The notes under the pieces were generated by a model. The model was not told where the DNA came from, made no database searches, and was given only the letters and a program-made list of their open reading frames with translations. A DNA stretch of 64,000 bases from NCBI RefSeq assembly GCF_041027365.1, contig NZ_JBFTEH010000003.1, forward strand, positions 434,001-498,000, written 5' to 3'. Within the stretch, counting starts at the first letter, position 1, and the number at the start of each line of letters is the position of its first letter. A program made the position numbers and the translations under genes. Source of the DNA: VKMB-3413 sp041027365. GTDB taxonomy: Bacteria; Pseudomonadota; Alphaproteobacteria; Rhizobiales; Rhizobiaceae. Positions 46,807-55,465 of this stretch are shown here, piece by piece.

Positions 46807-48687
46807 ATGCGTGTATCGGATGGTGTACAGCGTGGTGTATCGTGCGGTGTATCGTCAAAGGCGGCTCCGAGGGACGGGCCCAGGCGAGCCGCGGCGCGAA
46901 GTCCGGGCCCGCATCTCGTGCGCTCGGGAACGAGCTACGTCTTCCAGATCAGATTGCCCCGCGAACTCGGCGGCGGGAGAGGCGTGCCGCCGATCCGCGT
47001 CGGGATCGGAGCGCGTCCGGCCAGCGACGCACGTCGCGTCGCCGACCTCCTCGCCGCTGCCGCGCGCAGCGAGTTTCACCGCATCAAGGCGCAGCGCATG
47101 AAGCAGGAGGACGACGAGCGGAACGGGGCCGAGGTCGAGCCGATGTTCTCCGGCGACGATCCCAAGGAGGTCGCGATCGAGATGCGCGGCTATCTCAAGG
47201 CCATGCGCGGGCTGATCGACAAGGAGTCTGCCGCTCCCTCTGCGGACCAGCTCAGTGCCTTCGAAGGAATGCGCGGCCTCGTCGGGATCGCGCGAGAGGT
47301 GGAGAGGGGCGCGGCCGGCAACCCGCTCGTCGTCGACAATGCCGACCTCCTCAAGGGCAAATACGTCGACATGTTCGCGGGAACGGCGCTGACCCCCGCC
47401 GCCGCCCGATCTGCTGCTCCCGTTACGGCTCCTGGATCCGCGACGACCCTTTATGCTCCGGGAGAATCTGCGTCTGTCCCAGTTGCGATTCCAGCCGATC
47501 GCGCACCCGTGCAACGGGACGAGAACGGCAAACCTATTCCGGCATTCAAACTCGACCGCCGCTTTGTGCCGCGCCGTCCCTCGACGATGCCCCACTTCAG
47601 CGAGGTATCCGAGGAGTATCTGGCGGCACGGGAGAGTGCCAAGTCGGGGAAGAACAAGGACATCGGCACGGCTCGCTTCCGCCGTGACCTGTTCATCGAG
47701 CTGATTGGGGACCATCGGGTCGACACCTACGACGCGTCCGACCTCCAAGCTTATATCCATCTCCTGTCGTTCTGGCCTGCGGAGGAGAAGGACCGAACGC
47801 CGGGGTGGACCGCTCGTCAAATCATCGACGCCAATCGGGATCGGCACCTTAAGCCAATGAAGCTGAAAACGATGAAGGACGGCTATGTCGGCATCGTTCG
47901 TTCAGCCATCAACTACAAGGCGGCCAGCTTCGGCTATGCTGATCCTTTCCACCGCGCGGTGCTTCGTTATCCCGACACCGCGGCGCCGCCACGTTCGGCC
48001 GAGCCGCTGTCCGCGGAAAAGATTTCTCGGCTTTTCCGCGTTGGCGTCGAAGGCGGGATCCTGGACGAGGCAATGTTGCCGCTTCTCGGCCATCTCACGG
48101 GACGGCGTCTCGGCCTCCTGATCCACCTCCAGGGTCAGGACATCCGCGAAAAGTACCGCGGCGTGTTCGTGGCGGAATCGCCTGGCGTTACGAGGATCGG
48201 CGGGGTGTGGAAGCGCGTGCCCTTCAAGACCGACGCAAGCACCAACTTCTTTGTCCTGCACCCCTTCCTGAAGGAGATCGGCTTCATCGATTGGGCCATG
48301 GATCAGGGGGAAAACTTCCTCTTCCCGGAGATCATGCGCCTTGTCGATCCCTCGAAGAGCGCATCCTCCTACATGCAGCGGCTGTTTGAGAAAGCTGGGA
48401 TCGAGAAGGGCCAGGGCGAAGTGTTCCACTCGTTGCGTGGCGGCAACATCGACGAAATGCGCGAAGAGAAGGTCGACGGGCGTATCCGTCGGCTTCAGGT
48501 CGGCCATGCAGTTGGTTCCGACGAGCACGAGGGTTATGGGCGGCGGACCCTGTCTGAAAAGTCGGCGATCCTTCTTGCGAACCTGCCGCTCAATCCGGAA
48601 ATCGATTTCTCAGTGTTCCGGGGCTTGAATTTCGGCGTCATGGCCAAGCGGAAGCGGTCGCGAGGAAGGCGGCCAGCCGCGTCGTAA
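46807..48687 (+). CDS. phage/island-type tyrosine integrase
   Basis: A 626-residue site-specific recombinase. After an N-terminal segment SGTSYVFQIRLPREL that resembles the short arm-binding domain of this integrase group, and a long middle region, the C-terminal half carries the catalytic set: TGRRLGLL (first Arg), HSLRGG (His, Arg), RLQVGHAVG (His) and HEGYGRR (candidate Tyr). The first ~30 codons come from 12-bp repeats and the true start may be further in. Position just after tRNA-Ser marks it as the integrase of a genomic island. Confidence 0.8.
   Translation: MRVSDGVQRGVSCGVSSKAAPRDGPRRAAARSPGPHLVRSGTSYVFQIRLPRELGGGRGVPPIRVGIGARPASDARRVADLLAAAARSEFHRIKAQRMKQEDDERNGAEVEPMFSGDDPKEVAIEMRGYLKAMRGLIDKESAAPSADQLSAFEGMRGLVGIAREVERGAAGNPLVVDNADLLKGKYVDMFAGTALTPAAARSAAPVTAPGSATTLYAPGESASVPVAIPADRAPVQRDENGKPIPAFKLDRRFVPRRPSTMPHFSEVSEEYLAARESAKSGKNKDIGTARFRRDLFIELIGDHRVDTYDASDLQAYIHLLSFWPAEEKDRTPGWTARQIIDANRDRHLKPMKLKTMKDGYVGIVRSAINYKAASFGYADPFHRAVLRYPDTAAPPRSAEPLSAEKISRLFRVGVEGGILDEAMLPLLGHLTGRRLGLLIHLQGQDIREKYRGVFVAESPGVTRIGGVWKRVPFKTDASTNFFVLHPFLKEIGFIDWAMDQGENFLFPEIMRLVDPSKSASSYMQRLFEKAGIEKGQGEVFHSLRGGNIDEMREEKVDGRIRRLQVGHAVGSDEHEGYGRRTLSEKSAILLANLPLNPEIDFSVFRGLNFGVMAKRKRSRGRRPAAS
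46811..46858. repeat. four 12-bp direct repeats at the 5' end of the integrase gene
   Basis: GTGTA recurs at 46811, 46823, 46835 and 46847, exactly 12 bp apart, within units such as GTGTATCGTGCG. In the integrase frame they would encode a Val-Ser-x-Gly repeat. They could be integrase arm-type binding sites or iteron-like autoregulatory sites rather than meaningful protein sequence. Confidence 0.6.
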
Positions 48688-48856
48688 TCCGCTCGCACTT
48701 CCATTGGTGTTCTGACGACACGTGAAGTCGTATATGGTCTCCCGTGAAGAATCTTGAAGCCCTTGAAGAGTGTGTCTGATCGGGCTTTTGGAAGACCAGC
48801 TTGGTCGTGTCCCGCGAGGTGGTGTAAGACACCGATCTCGGCAGGGCCGAGTTCAG
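48688..48856. other. short gap between integrase and transposase remnant
   Basis: Contains the perfect short palindrome GGTGTAAGACACC at 48822-48834 in an AT-richer patch; such sequence is common near the ends of IS256-type elements, so this may be the left end of the insertion. No gene is supported. Confidence 0.4.
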
Positions 48857-49129
48857 TCAGGCTGCCAGAACGGGCAGTCTGACGAGAGGATTATCGCTGA
48901 CGACGCCGAGAGTCTCTAGCGTCATGTAGCGGCGCGAGACGGCCCACTCGTCGTTGGTCTCGAGCATGATGGCACCGACGAGGCGCACGACGGCCGCGTC
49001 GTTCGGAAAGATGCCGACGACGTCGGCGCGGCGCTTGATCTCCCGGTTGAGGCGCTCGATCGGGTTCGTGGACGCGATCTGAGACCAGTGCCCGCGCGGG
49101 AAAGCCATGTAGGCCAGCACCTCTTCGCA
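48857..49129 (-). mobile_element. IS256-family (mutator) transposase, C-terminal fragment
   Basis: About 90 codons on the minus strand match the C-terminus of IS256-type DDE transposases: CEEVLAYMAFPRGHWSQI, STNPIERLNREIKRRADVVGIFPND (containing the catalytic Glu region) and the tail NDEWAVSRRYMTLE. The N-terminal three quarters, including both catalytic Asp residues, are missing; at about 49130 the sequence switches abruptly to a dehydrogenase gene on the other strand. It is a remnant and cannot transpose. Confidence 0.87.
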
Positions 49130-49136
49130 GCATGGG

Positions 49137-49601
49137 CTCGGCGACGAAACGCCGCCTGACTACCTGACCTCCGTTGAAGAGGGTGGGTTCTACGGCTGGC
49201 CCTACTGCTACTGGGGCATGACCGTGGACGATCGTGTCCCGCAGGCGCCGGACCTCGTCGCCCGTGCCATCCAGCCGGATTATGCTCTCGGCGGCCACAC
49301 CGCATCGCTTGGCCTGTGCTGGATGCCGGCCGGCACCTTGCCGGGGTTCGGCGAAGGGATGTTGATCGGCCAGCACGGATCATGGAACCGCGCGACGCTC
49401 AGCGGCTACAAGCTGATCTTCGTCCCCTTCGAGAATGGCGCGCCGAACGGACCTCCTCGCGACATCCTCTCCGGATTCCTGTCAAAGGACGAGAAACTTG
49501 CCTATGGGCGGCCCGTCGGCGTGGCGATAGGCCCGGACGGCAGATCGCTGCTGATGGCCGATGACGTGGGAGACGTCATCTGGCGCGTGACCGCCGCGTG
49601 A
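49137..49601 (+). pseudogene. PQQ-dependent sugar (sorbosone-type) dehydrogenase, 3' fragment
   Basis: 154 codons from the C-terminal part of a soluble PQQ-dependent aldose/sorbosone dehydrogenase beta-propeller: LTSVEEGGFYGWPYCYWG, AIQPDYALGGHTASLGLCW, GSWNRATLSGYKLIFVPFENG and a GRPVGVAIGPDGRSLLMADD ending. The 5' two thirds, including the signal peptide, are absent, replaced by the IS256 transposase remnant. It cannot give a functional enzyme. The open frame from a later start (49218) is part of the same fragment. Confidence 0.86.
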
Positions 49602-49810
49602 CGCAGTCGGTCGCAGTGTAACGGTGATCGCGAGGCTGGAGATTAAGCCGCAAAGCTAGGATGAGCGCCTGCAGGCTATCAGGATCTTCCGGGAGTTTGG
49701 GCCGAAAGCCGTCCGGCAGGTTTCGGACACGACCGATGGAAAAGCTGCCGACTGGCAAGCTGCCCGTTGCGATCGGTTCAAGAGTAAGAATTCGACCTGG
49801 TTCGCGGACA
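49602..49810. other. gap between the dehydrogenase fragment and the LysR gene
   Basis: About 210 bp with no gene supported and no recognised element. Confidence 0.4.
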
Positions 49811-50743
49811 TCATTCCGCATCAAGCAATCGGATCCGATCCCGAAAGGATGCCTGCATCACTGTCAGGAATGCACGGACGGCGGGATTGGTGCGACGACT
49901 CTCAGGCCAGAGTGCGGTGATGTTGTCGCGCTCGACAGCAAAATCGGCGAGGATAGGCACGAGTTCGCCACGGGCGACATAGGGCGCCGTGACGAACGTC
50001 GCGGCCACTCCGATCCCGCCGCCCGCGGCCAGAACAGCCACAAGCGCCTCGCTGACATCGACCGAGAGGTTCGCCGCAGGAGTCATCTCCAACACCCGCC
50101 CTGCGATCCGGAACGGCCACTGCAAGATTTGCCCCGTGCTTTGATAGCGCAACAGGACGGTGTCGTGCTCCGCCAGTTCCTCGGGGTGCTGCGGCATACC
50201 CTTCCTTGCAAGATAGGCTGGCGAGGCAAAACAGCACAAGCGATGGGGCGCAAGCCTGCGCGACAACAGGCCGGTGTCGGGTAGGTCTCCGATGCGGACC
50301 GCGACGTCGATATTCTCATCCACGAGATCAACCATCCGATCGCTCAGCCGCAGGTCGACGCTGACCTTCGGATGCTTCTGGCAGAAAGCCGGCAACATCG
50401 GTGCGATCACATGCATGCCGATCGGCAGGGACGCAGTAATCCGCAAGGGACCCGACGGCTCCATGCGCGCCGCCAATGCCGTCTGCCCGATCGCCTCGGC
50501 ATCCCGCAGCAGCCTGACGGCCCGCTCGTGCAGGTCTCGGCCTTCCGGCGTCAGGGTCAGAGACCGCGTCGTGCGTGTGAAGAGCGAAACCCCGAGCTGC
50601 TTTTCCAGCCGCTGGACGCTCTTGCTGACCGCCGAGGGCGAAATCGACAGCGCATGGGCGGCGGCGGTGAAGCTGCCGAGCGAGCCCGCCCGTGCGAAGG
50701 CTGCGAGGCCCGTCAGTCGCTCCAAAGCCATTTGTTCCTTCAT
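49811..50743 (-). CDS. LysR-family transcriptional regulator 1
   Basis: A 310-residue LTTR. The winged HTH is at about 1-65 (FARAGSLGSFTAAAHALSISPSAVSKSVQRLEKQLG), followed by the co-inducer domain with PSGPLRITASLPIGMHVIAP. It is of the CrgA/DsdC-like class common for regulators of a divergent oxidoreductase. The ATG at 50743 is taken; an ATG at 50731 is an alternative. It faces away from the MDR reductase gene, which it likely controls. Confidence 0.9.
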   Translation of the reverse strand: MKEQMALERLTGLAAFARAGSLGSFTAAAHALSISPSAVSKSVQRLEKQLGVSLFTRTTRSLTLTPEGRDLHERAVRLLRDAEAIGQTALAARMEPSGPLRITASLPIGMHVIAPMLPAFCQKHPKVSVDLRLSDRMVDLVDENIDVAVRIGDLPDTGLLSRRLAPHRLCCFASPAYLARKGMPQHPEELAEHDTVLLRYQSTGQILQWPFRIAGRVLEMTPAANLSVDVSEALVAVLAAGGGIGVAATFVTAPYVARGELVPILADFAVERDNITALWPESRRTNPAVRAFLTVMQASFRDRIRLLDAE

Positions 50744-50760
50744 GGCACAACTGAAGCGAC

Positions 50761-50775
50761 ATTCGCCCCGATAAT
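50761..50775. promoter_or_regulatory. candidate LysR box in the LysR1/MDR promoter
   Basis: ATT-N9-AAT (equivalent to the T-N11-A LysR consensus) lies in the 88-bp divergent region between the regulator and the reductase. The arms are short, so this is a weak prediction. Confidence 0.35.
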
Positions 50776-50831
50776 CAAGAGCGGTCACCTCGAATACATC
50801 GATCGCAGTCCAATCAGCGAAGGCCGGGATT

Positions 50832-51848
50832 ATGAGTGAAACGATGAAGGCAGTCCGCCTGCACGCATTCGGCGGGCCCGAAATGCTCCGTTACGAGGAT
50901 GCCCCAAAACCGGAGCCGAAGGCCGGCGGGGTCCTGGTGCGGGTGCAAGCCGCCGGCCTCAACCCACCTGACTGGTATCTGCGGAATGGCTATCGCTCGC
51001 TGCCGCCCGAGTGGCAACCTCATCCGATGTTCCCTCTGATCCTCGGCTCCGACATTTCCGGCATCGTCGAAAGTGTCGGCGAAGGCGCGACCGGTTTTTC
51101 TCCCGGCGACGAGGTCTACGCCATGGTCCGCTTCCCCACCGATGTGATGGAGGGCAGCAAGGCTTACGCCGAGTATGTCAACGTGCCTGCCTCGGAATTG
51201 GCACCGAAGCCGAAGGGCATCGCCCCAGAGCAAGCGGCTGCCGCGCCCATGTCGTTGCTCACCGCCTGGCAGTTCCTGATCGATCTCGGCCACGAAGAGC
51301 CGAACCCGTTCCAACCCGTTCCCCATGTTCCCGTGCCGCTCGCCGGCAAGACGGTCCTCGTCAACGGCGCGGGGGGCGGCGTCGGGCATCTGGCCGTCCA
51401 GCTGGCGCGTTGGAAGGGCGCCCGCGTCATCGCCGTTGCCTCGGGCAAGCACGAGGCGTTGATGCGCGATCTCGGGGCCGATCAGTTCATCGACTACAAA
51501 AAGACGTCGGCCGATACGGTGATCCGCGACGTCGATCTCGTCTTCGACACGGTCGGCGGCAAGCCGGCGTCCCGTTTCCTGAAGACGATCAGACGGGGCG
51601 GCGCCCTGTTCCTGGCGTTCCCGCTGGGGTTTGACGCTCAGGACGACGCGGAACGCCTCGGCATCACCGTGTCGTCGACGCAGGTCCGCTCCAGCGGCGC
51701 ACAGCTGAAGGAGGCCGCGCCTCTCCTTGATGCCGGAACCGTCCGCGTCGTGATCGACAGCACCTACCCGCTTGCCGAAGCAGCCCTTGCGCACGCGCGG
51801 GCCGAACAGGGCAGCATTCAGGGCAAGATCGTCCTCACCGTCGCGTGA
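50832..51848 (+). CDS. MDR-family NADP-dependent oxidoreductase (quinone oxidoreductase-like)
   Basis: A 338-residue medium-chain reductase without the zinc-ligand Cys/His set, hence of the quinone-oxidoreductase type. The GroES-like part has LGSDISGIVESVG, the Rossmann part VNGAGGGVGHLAVQLARWKGARVIAVAS. It probably reduces quinones or enones with NADPH. It is divergent from LysR1 and 28 bp upstream of the ABM gene, with which it is likely co-transcribed. Confidence 0.9.
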   Translation: MSETMKAVRLHAFGGPEMLRYEDAPKPEPKAGGVLVRVQAAGLNPPDWYLRNGYRSLPPEWQPHPMFPLILGSDISGIVESVGEGATGFSPGDEVYAMVRFPTDVMEGSKAYAEYVNVPASELAPKPKGIAPEQAAAAPMSLLTAWQFLIDLGHEEPNPFQPVPHVPVPLAGKTVLVNGAGGGVGHLAVQLARWKGARVIAVASGKHEALMRDLGADQFIDYKKTSADTVIRDVDLVFDTVGGKPASRFLKTIRRGGALFLAFPLGFDAQDDAERLGITVSSTQVRSSGAQLKEAAPLLDAGTVRVVIDSTYPLAEAALAHARAEQGSIQGKIVLTVA

Positions 51849-51876
51849 ACCGGTCGATTGCTGAGGAGAGCCGGTC

Positions 51877-52179
51877 ATGCTGGTCGTTATCGGACACATT
51901 CACATCGAAGCGACCGATGTCGCGGTCTTCCTCGCCGAGATGGCGACATTCGGCGAAGCGGCGCGCGCCCACGACGGCTGCCTGTTCTTCGCTGTCGCGC
52001 CTGAGGATTTCGCCGCCGGGCGAATGCTGGTCGCCGAACGCTGGCGGGATCAGGCGGCGCTCGACAACCATCTGGCCGCCGAGGATACGGCAGCCTTCGT
52101 CGCGCGATGGGGAAGCCGCATGAAAAGCGATGTTGTCAAATTCGACGCCGCGAACGAGCGAGGGCTCCTGGCGCGATAG
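51877..52179 (+). CDS. antibiotic biosynthesis monooxygenase (ABM) domain protein
   Basis: A 100-residue ferredoxin-like dimeric alpha/beta protein of the ABM/YgiN type (VVIGHIHIEATDVAVFLAEM ... GCLFFAVAPED ... VAERWRDQAALDNHLA). YgiN-like members oxidise quinols or anthrone-like compounds without cofactor. Its location right after a quinone-reductase-like gene supports a shared quinone substrate. Confidence 0.88.
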   Translation: MLVVIGHIHIEATDVAVFLAEMATFGEAARAHDGCLFFAVAPEDFAAGRMLVAERWRDQAALDNHLAAEDTAAFVARWGSRMKSDVVKFDAANERGLLAR

Positions 52180-52239
52180 CCATCATGTGGCGATGACAAT
52201 GGCCGAAGAGCGACCCCGCTCGCGCGGGGTGGCGGCGGC

Positions 52240-52908
52240 TCACCATGTGATGAGCGGCGTTTTCCCGATATAGGCCTCGCTTTCCACCTGGTCGACGACG
52301 AAGTCGGCGACGTCGGCCCGGGCGATCGTCCCGCCGTTGAAGCCGCCGAGGTCGAGCAGCGCCCGGACCGCGCCGCGGCGCGGCTTGTCGTTCAGCACGG
52401 TGGGACGCACGATCACCCAGTCGAGGCCGCTGCCCGCGATGATCGTCTCCTGCCGGGTTTTGTCGGCATAGACCTTCCTGAGCAGCAGGGGCATGATGAG
52501 GCGGTCGAACAGAAAGCCGCCATGCCCCCGGCTGTTGCCGGCGCCGATCCCGGTGATCGCGACGAGCTTCCTGACGCCCTGATGCTGCATCGCTTCGGTC
52601 AGGGCCCTAGTTGCGGTGGAGAGCAGGGTCACTTCGCGGAACGGGCTTGCCGGGGTGCCGAGGGCGCTGATGACGGCGTCCTGACCTTGCAGTGCCTTAC
52701 GCAGAGTGGTCTGGTCGAGGGCGTCGCCGAGGACGACCTTCGCACCGTCGAGACCCTTCGCCTTTTCGGCGTTCCGGGCGAGGACGGTGACCTCGTATCC
52801 TCGCGCGATGGCCTGGGCAACGATGTGCCGGCCGGTGCCGCCGGTCGCGCCGAGAACGAGGACTTTCTGATGGGCCGCGGCCTCGGCTGCTGCTGAAGAC
52901 TGTTCCAT
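52240..52908 (-). CDS. NmrA-like NAD(P)-binding protein 1 (atypical SDR)
   Basis: A 222-residue atypical SDR. The N-terminal VLVLGATGGTGRHIVAQAIARGYEVTVLARN is the GxxGxxG dinucleotide motif, and DWVIVRPTVLNDKPRRG matches the active-site region of flavin-reductase/NmrA-like proteins (SDR_a5-like, biliverdin reductase-B form). The start at 52908 is preferred to an upstream one at 53007, which would add a non-conserved leader. It is 70 bp downstream of the AtaL-like gene. Confidence 0.86.
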   Translation of the reverse strand: MEQSSAAAEAAAHQKVLVLGATGGTGRHIVAQAIARGYEVTVLARNAEKAKGLDGAKVVLGDALDQTTLRKALQGQDAVISALGTPASPFREVTLLSTATRALTEAMQHQGVRKLVAITGIGAGNSRGHGGFLFDRLIMPLLLRKVYADKTRQETIIAGSGLDWVIVRPTVLNDKPRRGAVRALLDLGGFNGGTIARADVADFVVDQVESEAYIGKTPLITW

Positions 52909-52978
52909 GACATTATCTTTCGACGAACGGGATGCCTCGCTCGAGGCGATCCCGCGGTTGATGGTTGCCGCCCGGAGG

Positions 52979-53452
52979 TCAGAGCCGGCCTTCGGCAAGG
53001 AGGTCACGGGTGCGCTTGAGGGTGGAGAGCAGAGCGGCCTTGTAGCCCTTGTCGCTGTCGAACTGGGCCTGCTCGGCCTGCTCCTCAGGGCCGTTCGGCG
53101 CCTTGCCGCGCAGGCCGAGGTAGCAGTAGAATTTCAGCTGCAGCTCGCCCGCTTCGTCCTCGAAGAGCTCGTTGACGATCGCGCCCTCGCGGGGACCGGT
53201 CGCCTGGAAGAAGGTGACCTTCCTCTGCGGTTCGAGCACGATGATCTCGCGAAGGTCTGCCCCGGCAATCGTCGCATCGCGCAAGAAGTGGGTCGCGGTT
53301 TCCTCGCTGACGTCGCATCTGGTGCAAAGGCCTGCCGGGAGGAACTCGCGGGCGTCGCGGGCCGTGAGCTCAATGCCCTTCCAGACCTGTTCGCGAGTGG
53401 GTTTGGCTTCGCCGTCCGGGTTCACCGGAACGGTGGCGGTCGAGTAGATCAT
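52979..53452 (-). CDS. AtaL-like protein (DUF1857, SRPBCC fold)
   Basis: A 157-residue START/Bet v1-type protein: VNPDGEAKPTREQVWKGIELTARDAREFLPAGLCTRC, then TFFQATGPREGAIVNELFEDEAGELQLKFYCYLGL. Members occur in fungal toxin gene clusters (acetylaranotin AtaL) and scattered bacteria; the function is unknown but the fold binds hydrophobic small molecules. The start at 53452 gives the usual length. It lies between two NmrA-like genes on the same strand. Confidence 0.82.
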   Translation of the reverse strand: MIYSTATVPVNPDGEAKPTREQVWKGIELTARDAREFLPAGLCTRCDVSEETATHFLRDATIAGADLREIIVLEPQRKVTFFQATGPREGAIVNELFEDEAGELQLKFYCYLGLRGKAPNGPEEQAEQAQFDSDKGYKAALLSTLKRTRDLLAEGRL

Positions 53453-53580
53453 GATACCTGTCCTGAGTTTCGAGAGCGGCGCGCGTCCAGTCGGACGCGC
53501 GAACGACGCCCTGCCTGATTGAATCGACACATCGTGCTCGGCCGGAGATCGTTTGCGATTTTCGGCCGATGCTGTGGGGA

Positions 53581-54444
53581 TCAGGCGGCGATCACCGTGG
53601 CAAAGTCGCGATAGGTATGGAGCGGGCGGCCGAGCATCGTCGTCAGCCGCTCGACGTCGCCCTCTTCCGGCACCATGCCGTAGGAGACGAAACGTTCGGC
53701 CATGACGCGCATGTCCAGCGCCATCCAGCCCGGCATCGCCTGCCTGAGGTTCTGCTCGAACCCGGCGAAATCCTCGCCCGGATAGGCGATCTCGCGGCCG
53801 AGCACCTCGCTCCAGATCGCCGCAACGGCGGGTCCGGTCAGTGTCTCGGGGCCGACGAGGTTGATGCGGTTGGTCGGCAGCGGCGTCGGCGACTGCTCGC
53901 GGCGGACGAGCTCGATCGCGGCAACCTCGCCGACGTCGCGCGCGTCGACCATGGCGAGCCCCTTGGTGCCGATCGGCATCGGGTAGATGCCATAGCCGGT
54001 GACCACGTCTTTGATCGTCACTTCGTTGTCGATGTAATAGGCCGGCCTGAGGATGGTGGCGTTCATCCCCATCGCCTCGATCATCCGCTCGACGCCGAAC
54101 TTGCCGGCGAAATGCGGCACGTTCACATAGACGTCGCTGTGGATCACCGAGAGATAAACGATGCGCTCGATGCCGGCTTCGCGGGCAAGATTGAGCGCGA
54201 TCAGCGCCTGGGTGAATTCGTCGGCGACCACCGCGTTCAAAAGGAACAGGGAGGAGACGCCCGAGAAGGCATGGCGCAGGGAATCGACGTCGAGCAGGTC
54301 GCCCTTCACGACCTCGACGCCGGCCGGAAAGTCGGCCTTCGACGGATCGCGAACGAGAACGCGCACGTCGGCACCGCGCTTGACGAGTTGATCGACGACG
54401 TTGCCGCCGACATTGCCGGTGGCGCCTGTCACCAGAATGGTCAT
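53581..54444 (-). CDS. NmrA-like NAD(P)-binding protein 2
   Basis: A 287-residue atypical SDR with MTILVTGATGNVGGNVVDQLVKRGADVRVLVRD at the N-terminus, ERIVYLSVIHSDVYVNVPHF and TILRPAYYIDNEV, typical of the NmrA/QOR2-like group that reduces quinones or acts as redox-sensing regulator. The ATG at 54444 begins directly at the Rossmann strand. It is divergent from LysR2; a LysR box lies between. Confidence 0.87.
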   Translation of the reverse strand: MTILVTGATGNVGGNVVDQLVKRGADVRVLVRDPSKADFPAGVEVVKGDLLDVDSLRHAFSGVSSLFLLNAVVADEFTQALIALNLAREAGIERIVYLSVIHSDVYVNVPHFAGKFGVERMIEAMGMNATILRPAYYIDNEVTIKDVVTGYGIYPMPIGTKGLAMVDARDVGEVAAIELVRREQSPTPLPTNRINLVGPETLTGPAVAAIWSEVLGREIAYPGEDFAGFEQNLRQAMPGWMALDMRVMAERFVSYGMVPEEGDVERLTTMLGRPLHTYRDFATVIAA

Positions 54445-54500
54445 AGGAGAAACTCCGTTTTGGTGTTTGAAGACAGTTGCAAGATCGGTGATCCGCATTC

Positions 54501-54519
54501 ATTCCGATAGACGACGAAT
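54501..54519. promoter_or_regulatory. LysR box between NmrA2 and LysR2
   Basis: ATTC-N11-GAAT is a perfect inverted repeat with the spacing of the T-N11-A consensus of LysR-type regulators, centred 66 bp from the NmrA2 start and 39 bp from the LysR2 start. It is the expected recognition site of LysR2. Confidence 0.6.
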
Positions 54520-54548
54520 TTGGACTTGCCGTCTCACAGGTGGAACAG

Positions 54549-55442
54549 ATGGATCTCCTCGCCCTCGCCGATTTTAACCTCGTCGCCCGGCACGAAGGCT
54601 TCGGCCGGGCCGCACGGGCGAGCGGCCGCCCCAAGGCGACGCTGTCGCGCCGGGTCGCGGAACTGGAGGCAAGCCTCGATCTGCGCCTGTTCGAGCGCGG
54701 CGGCCGCGCCCTGAAGCTGACCGAAGAGGGCCGCGCGCTCTATGAGCGAACGGCCGCGCTGCTCACCGACCTCGAAGAAACGACGTCCGCCATCGCGTCG
54801 GGCGGCCACACCCCGCGCGGCCGCCTGCGGGTCAGCGCGCCGCTTCTCTTCTCGCAGACCGCGATGGGGAAGCTCGCGGCGGATTTTGCTTTGAAGCATC
54901 CCGAAGTCCGGCTCGATGTCACGACGGAGGACCGCGCCGTCGACATGGTGGAGGAAGCCTACGATCTGGTGATCCGGGTGAACCCGAACCGCGACGAGAG
55001 CCTCGTTGGACGGGCCTTCCTGCGGGATCGTCTCGTGGTCGTCGCGAGCCCGGCGGTCGACCCTCCGGCCGACGGATCGCTCACTCCGGCGGTCGTGCGC
55101 GGCAGGATCGAACCGGCGGCAGCCTGGACGGTGACCACGCCAACGGGAACGTCCACCTTTGCTGTCCGGCCCTGCCTCAGCCTCGCCTCGCTCCTCATGG
55201 TGCGCGATGCCGTGCGGTTGGGGGTCGGCGTCGCCCGGCTGCCGATCTCGCTGGTCAGCCACGATATCGCGACCGGGACGCTCACCCATTGGGGCGACGT
55301 CGAGGGATCGGAGATCGCCCTCTGGGCGCTCTATCCCAGCCGCCGGCTGCTGAGTGCCCGCGTCTCCGCCTTCCTCGACCATCTGCGGGACGCCTTTCCG
55401 AACGGGACGCCCGACGAGCTTGCCCGGTACGTCGGGGCCTGA
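54549..55442 (+). CDS. LysR-family transcriptional regulator 2
   Basis: A 297-residue LTTR: HTH in the first 60 residues (DFNLVARHEGFGRAARASGRPKATLSRRVAELEASLD), PRGRLRVSAPLLFSQTAMGKL opening the effector domain. A GTG nine bases upstream is the alternative start. It probably regulates the divergent NmrA2/AtaL-like/NmrA1 genes. Confidence 0.9.
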   Translation: MDLLALADFNLVARHEGFGRAARASGRPKATLSRRVAELEASLDLRLFERGGRALKLTEEGRALYERTAALLTDLEETTSAIASGGHTPRGRLRVSAPLLFSQTAMGKLAADFALKHPEVRLDVTTEDRAVDMVEEAYDLVIRVNPNRDESLVGRAFLRDRLVVVASPAVDPPADGSLTPAVVRGRIEPAAAWTVTTPTGTSTFAVRPCLSLASLLMVRDAVRLGVGVARLPISLVSHDIATGTLTHWGDVEGSEIALWALYPSRRLLSARVSAFLDHLRDAFPNGTPDELARYVGA

Positions 55443-55465
55443 AGGTGAGGCGGTCTGTCCGTCGG

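Noticed and set aside
48638..48832. A 64-codon minus-strand frame at the end of the integrase gene
   Set aside because: Overlaps the integrase C-terminus, no motif and no ribosome binding site.
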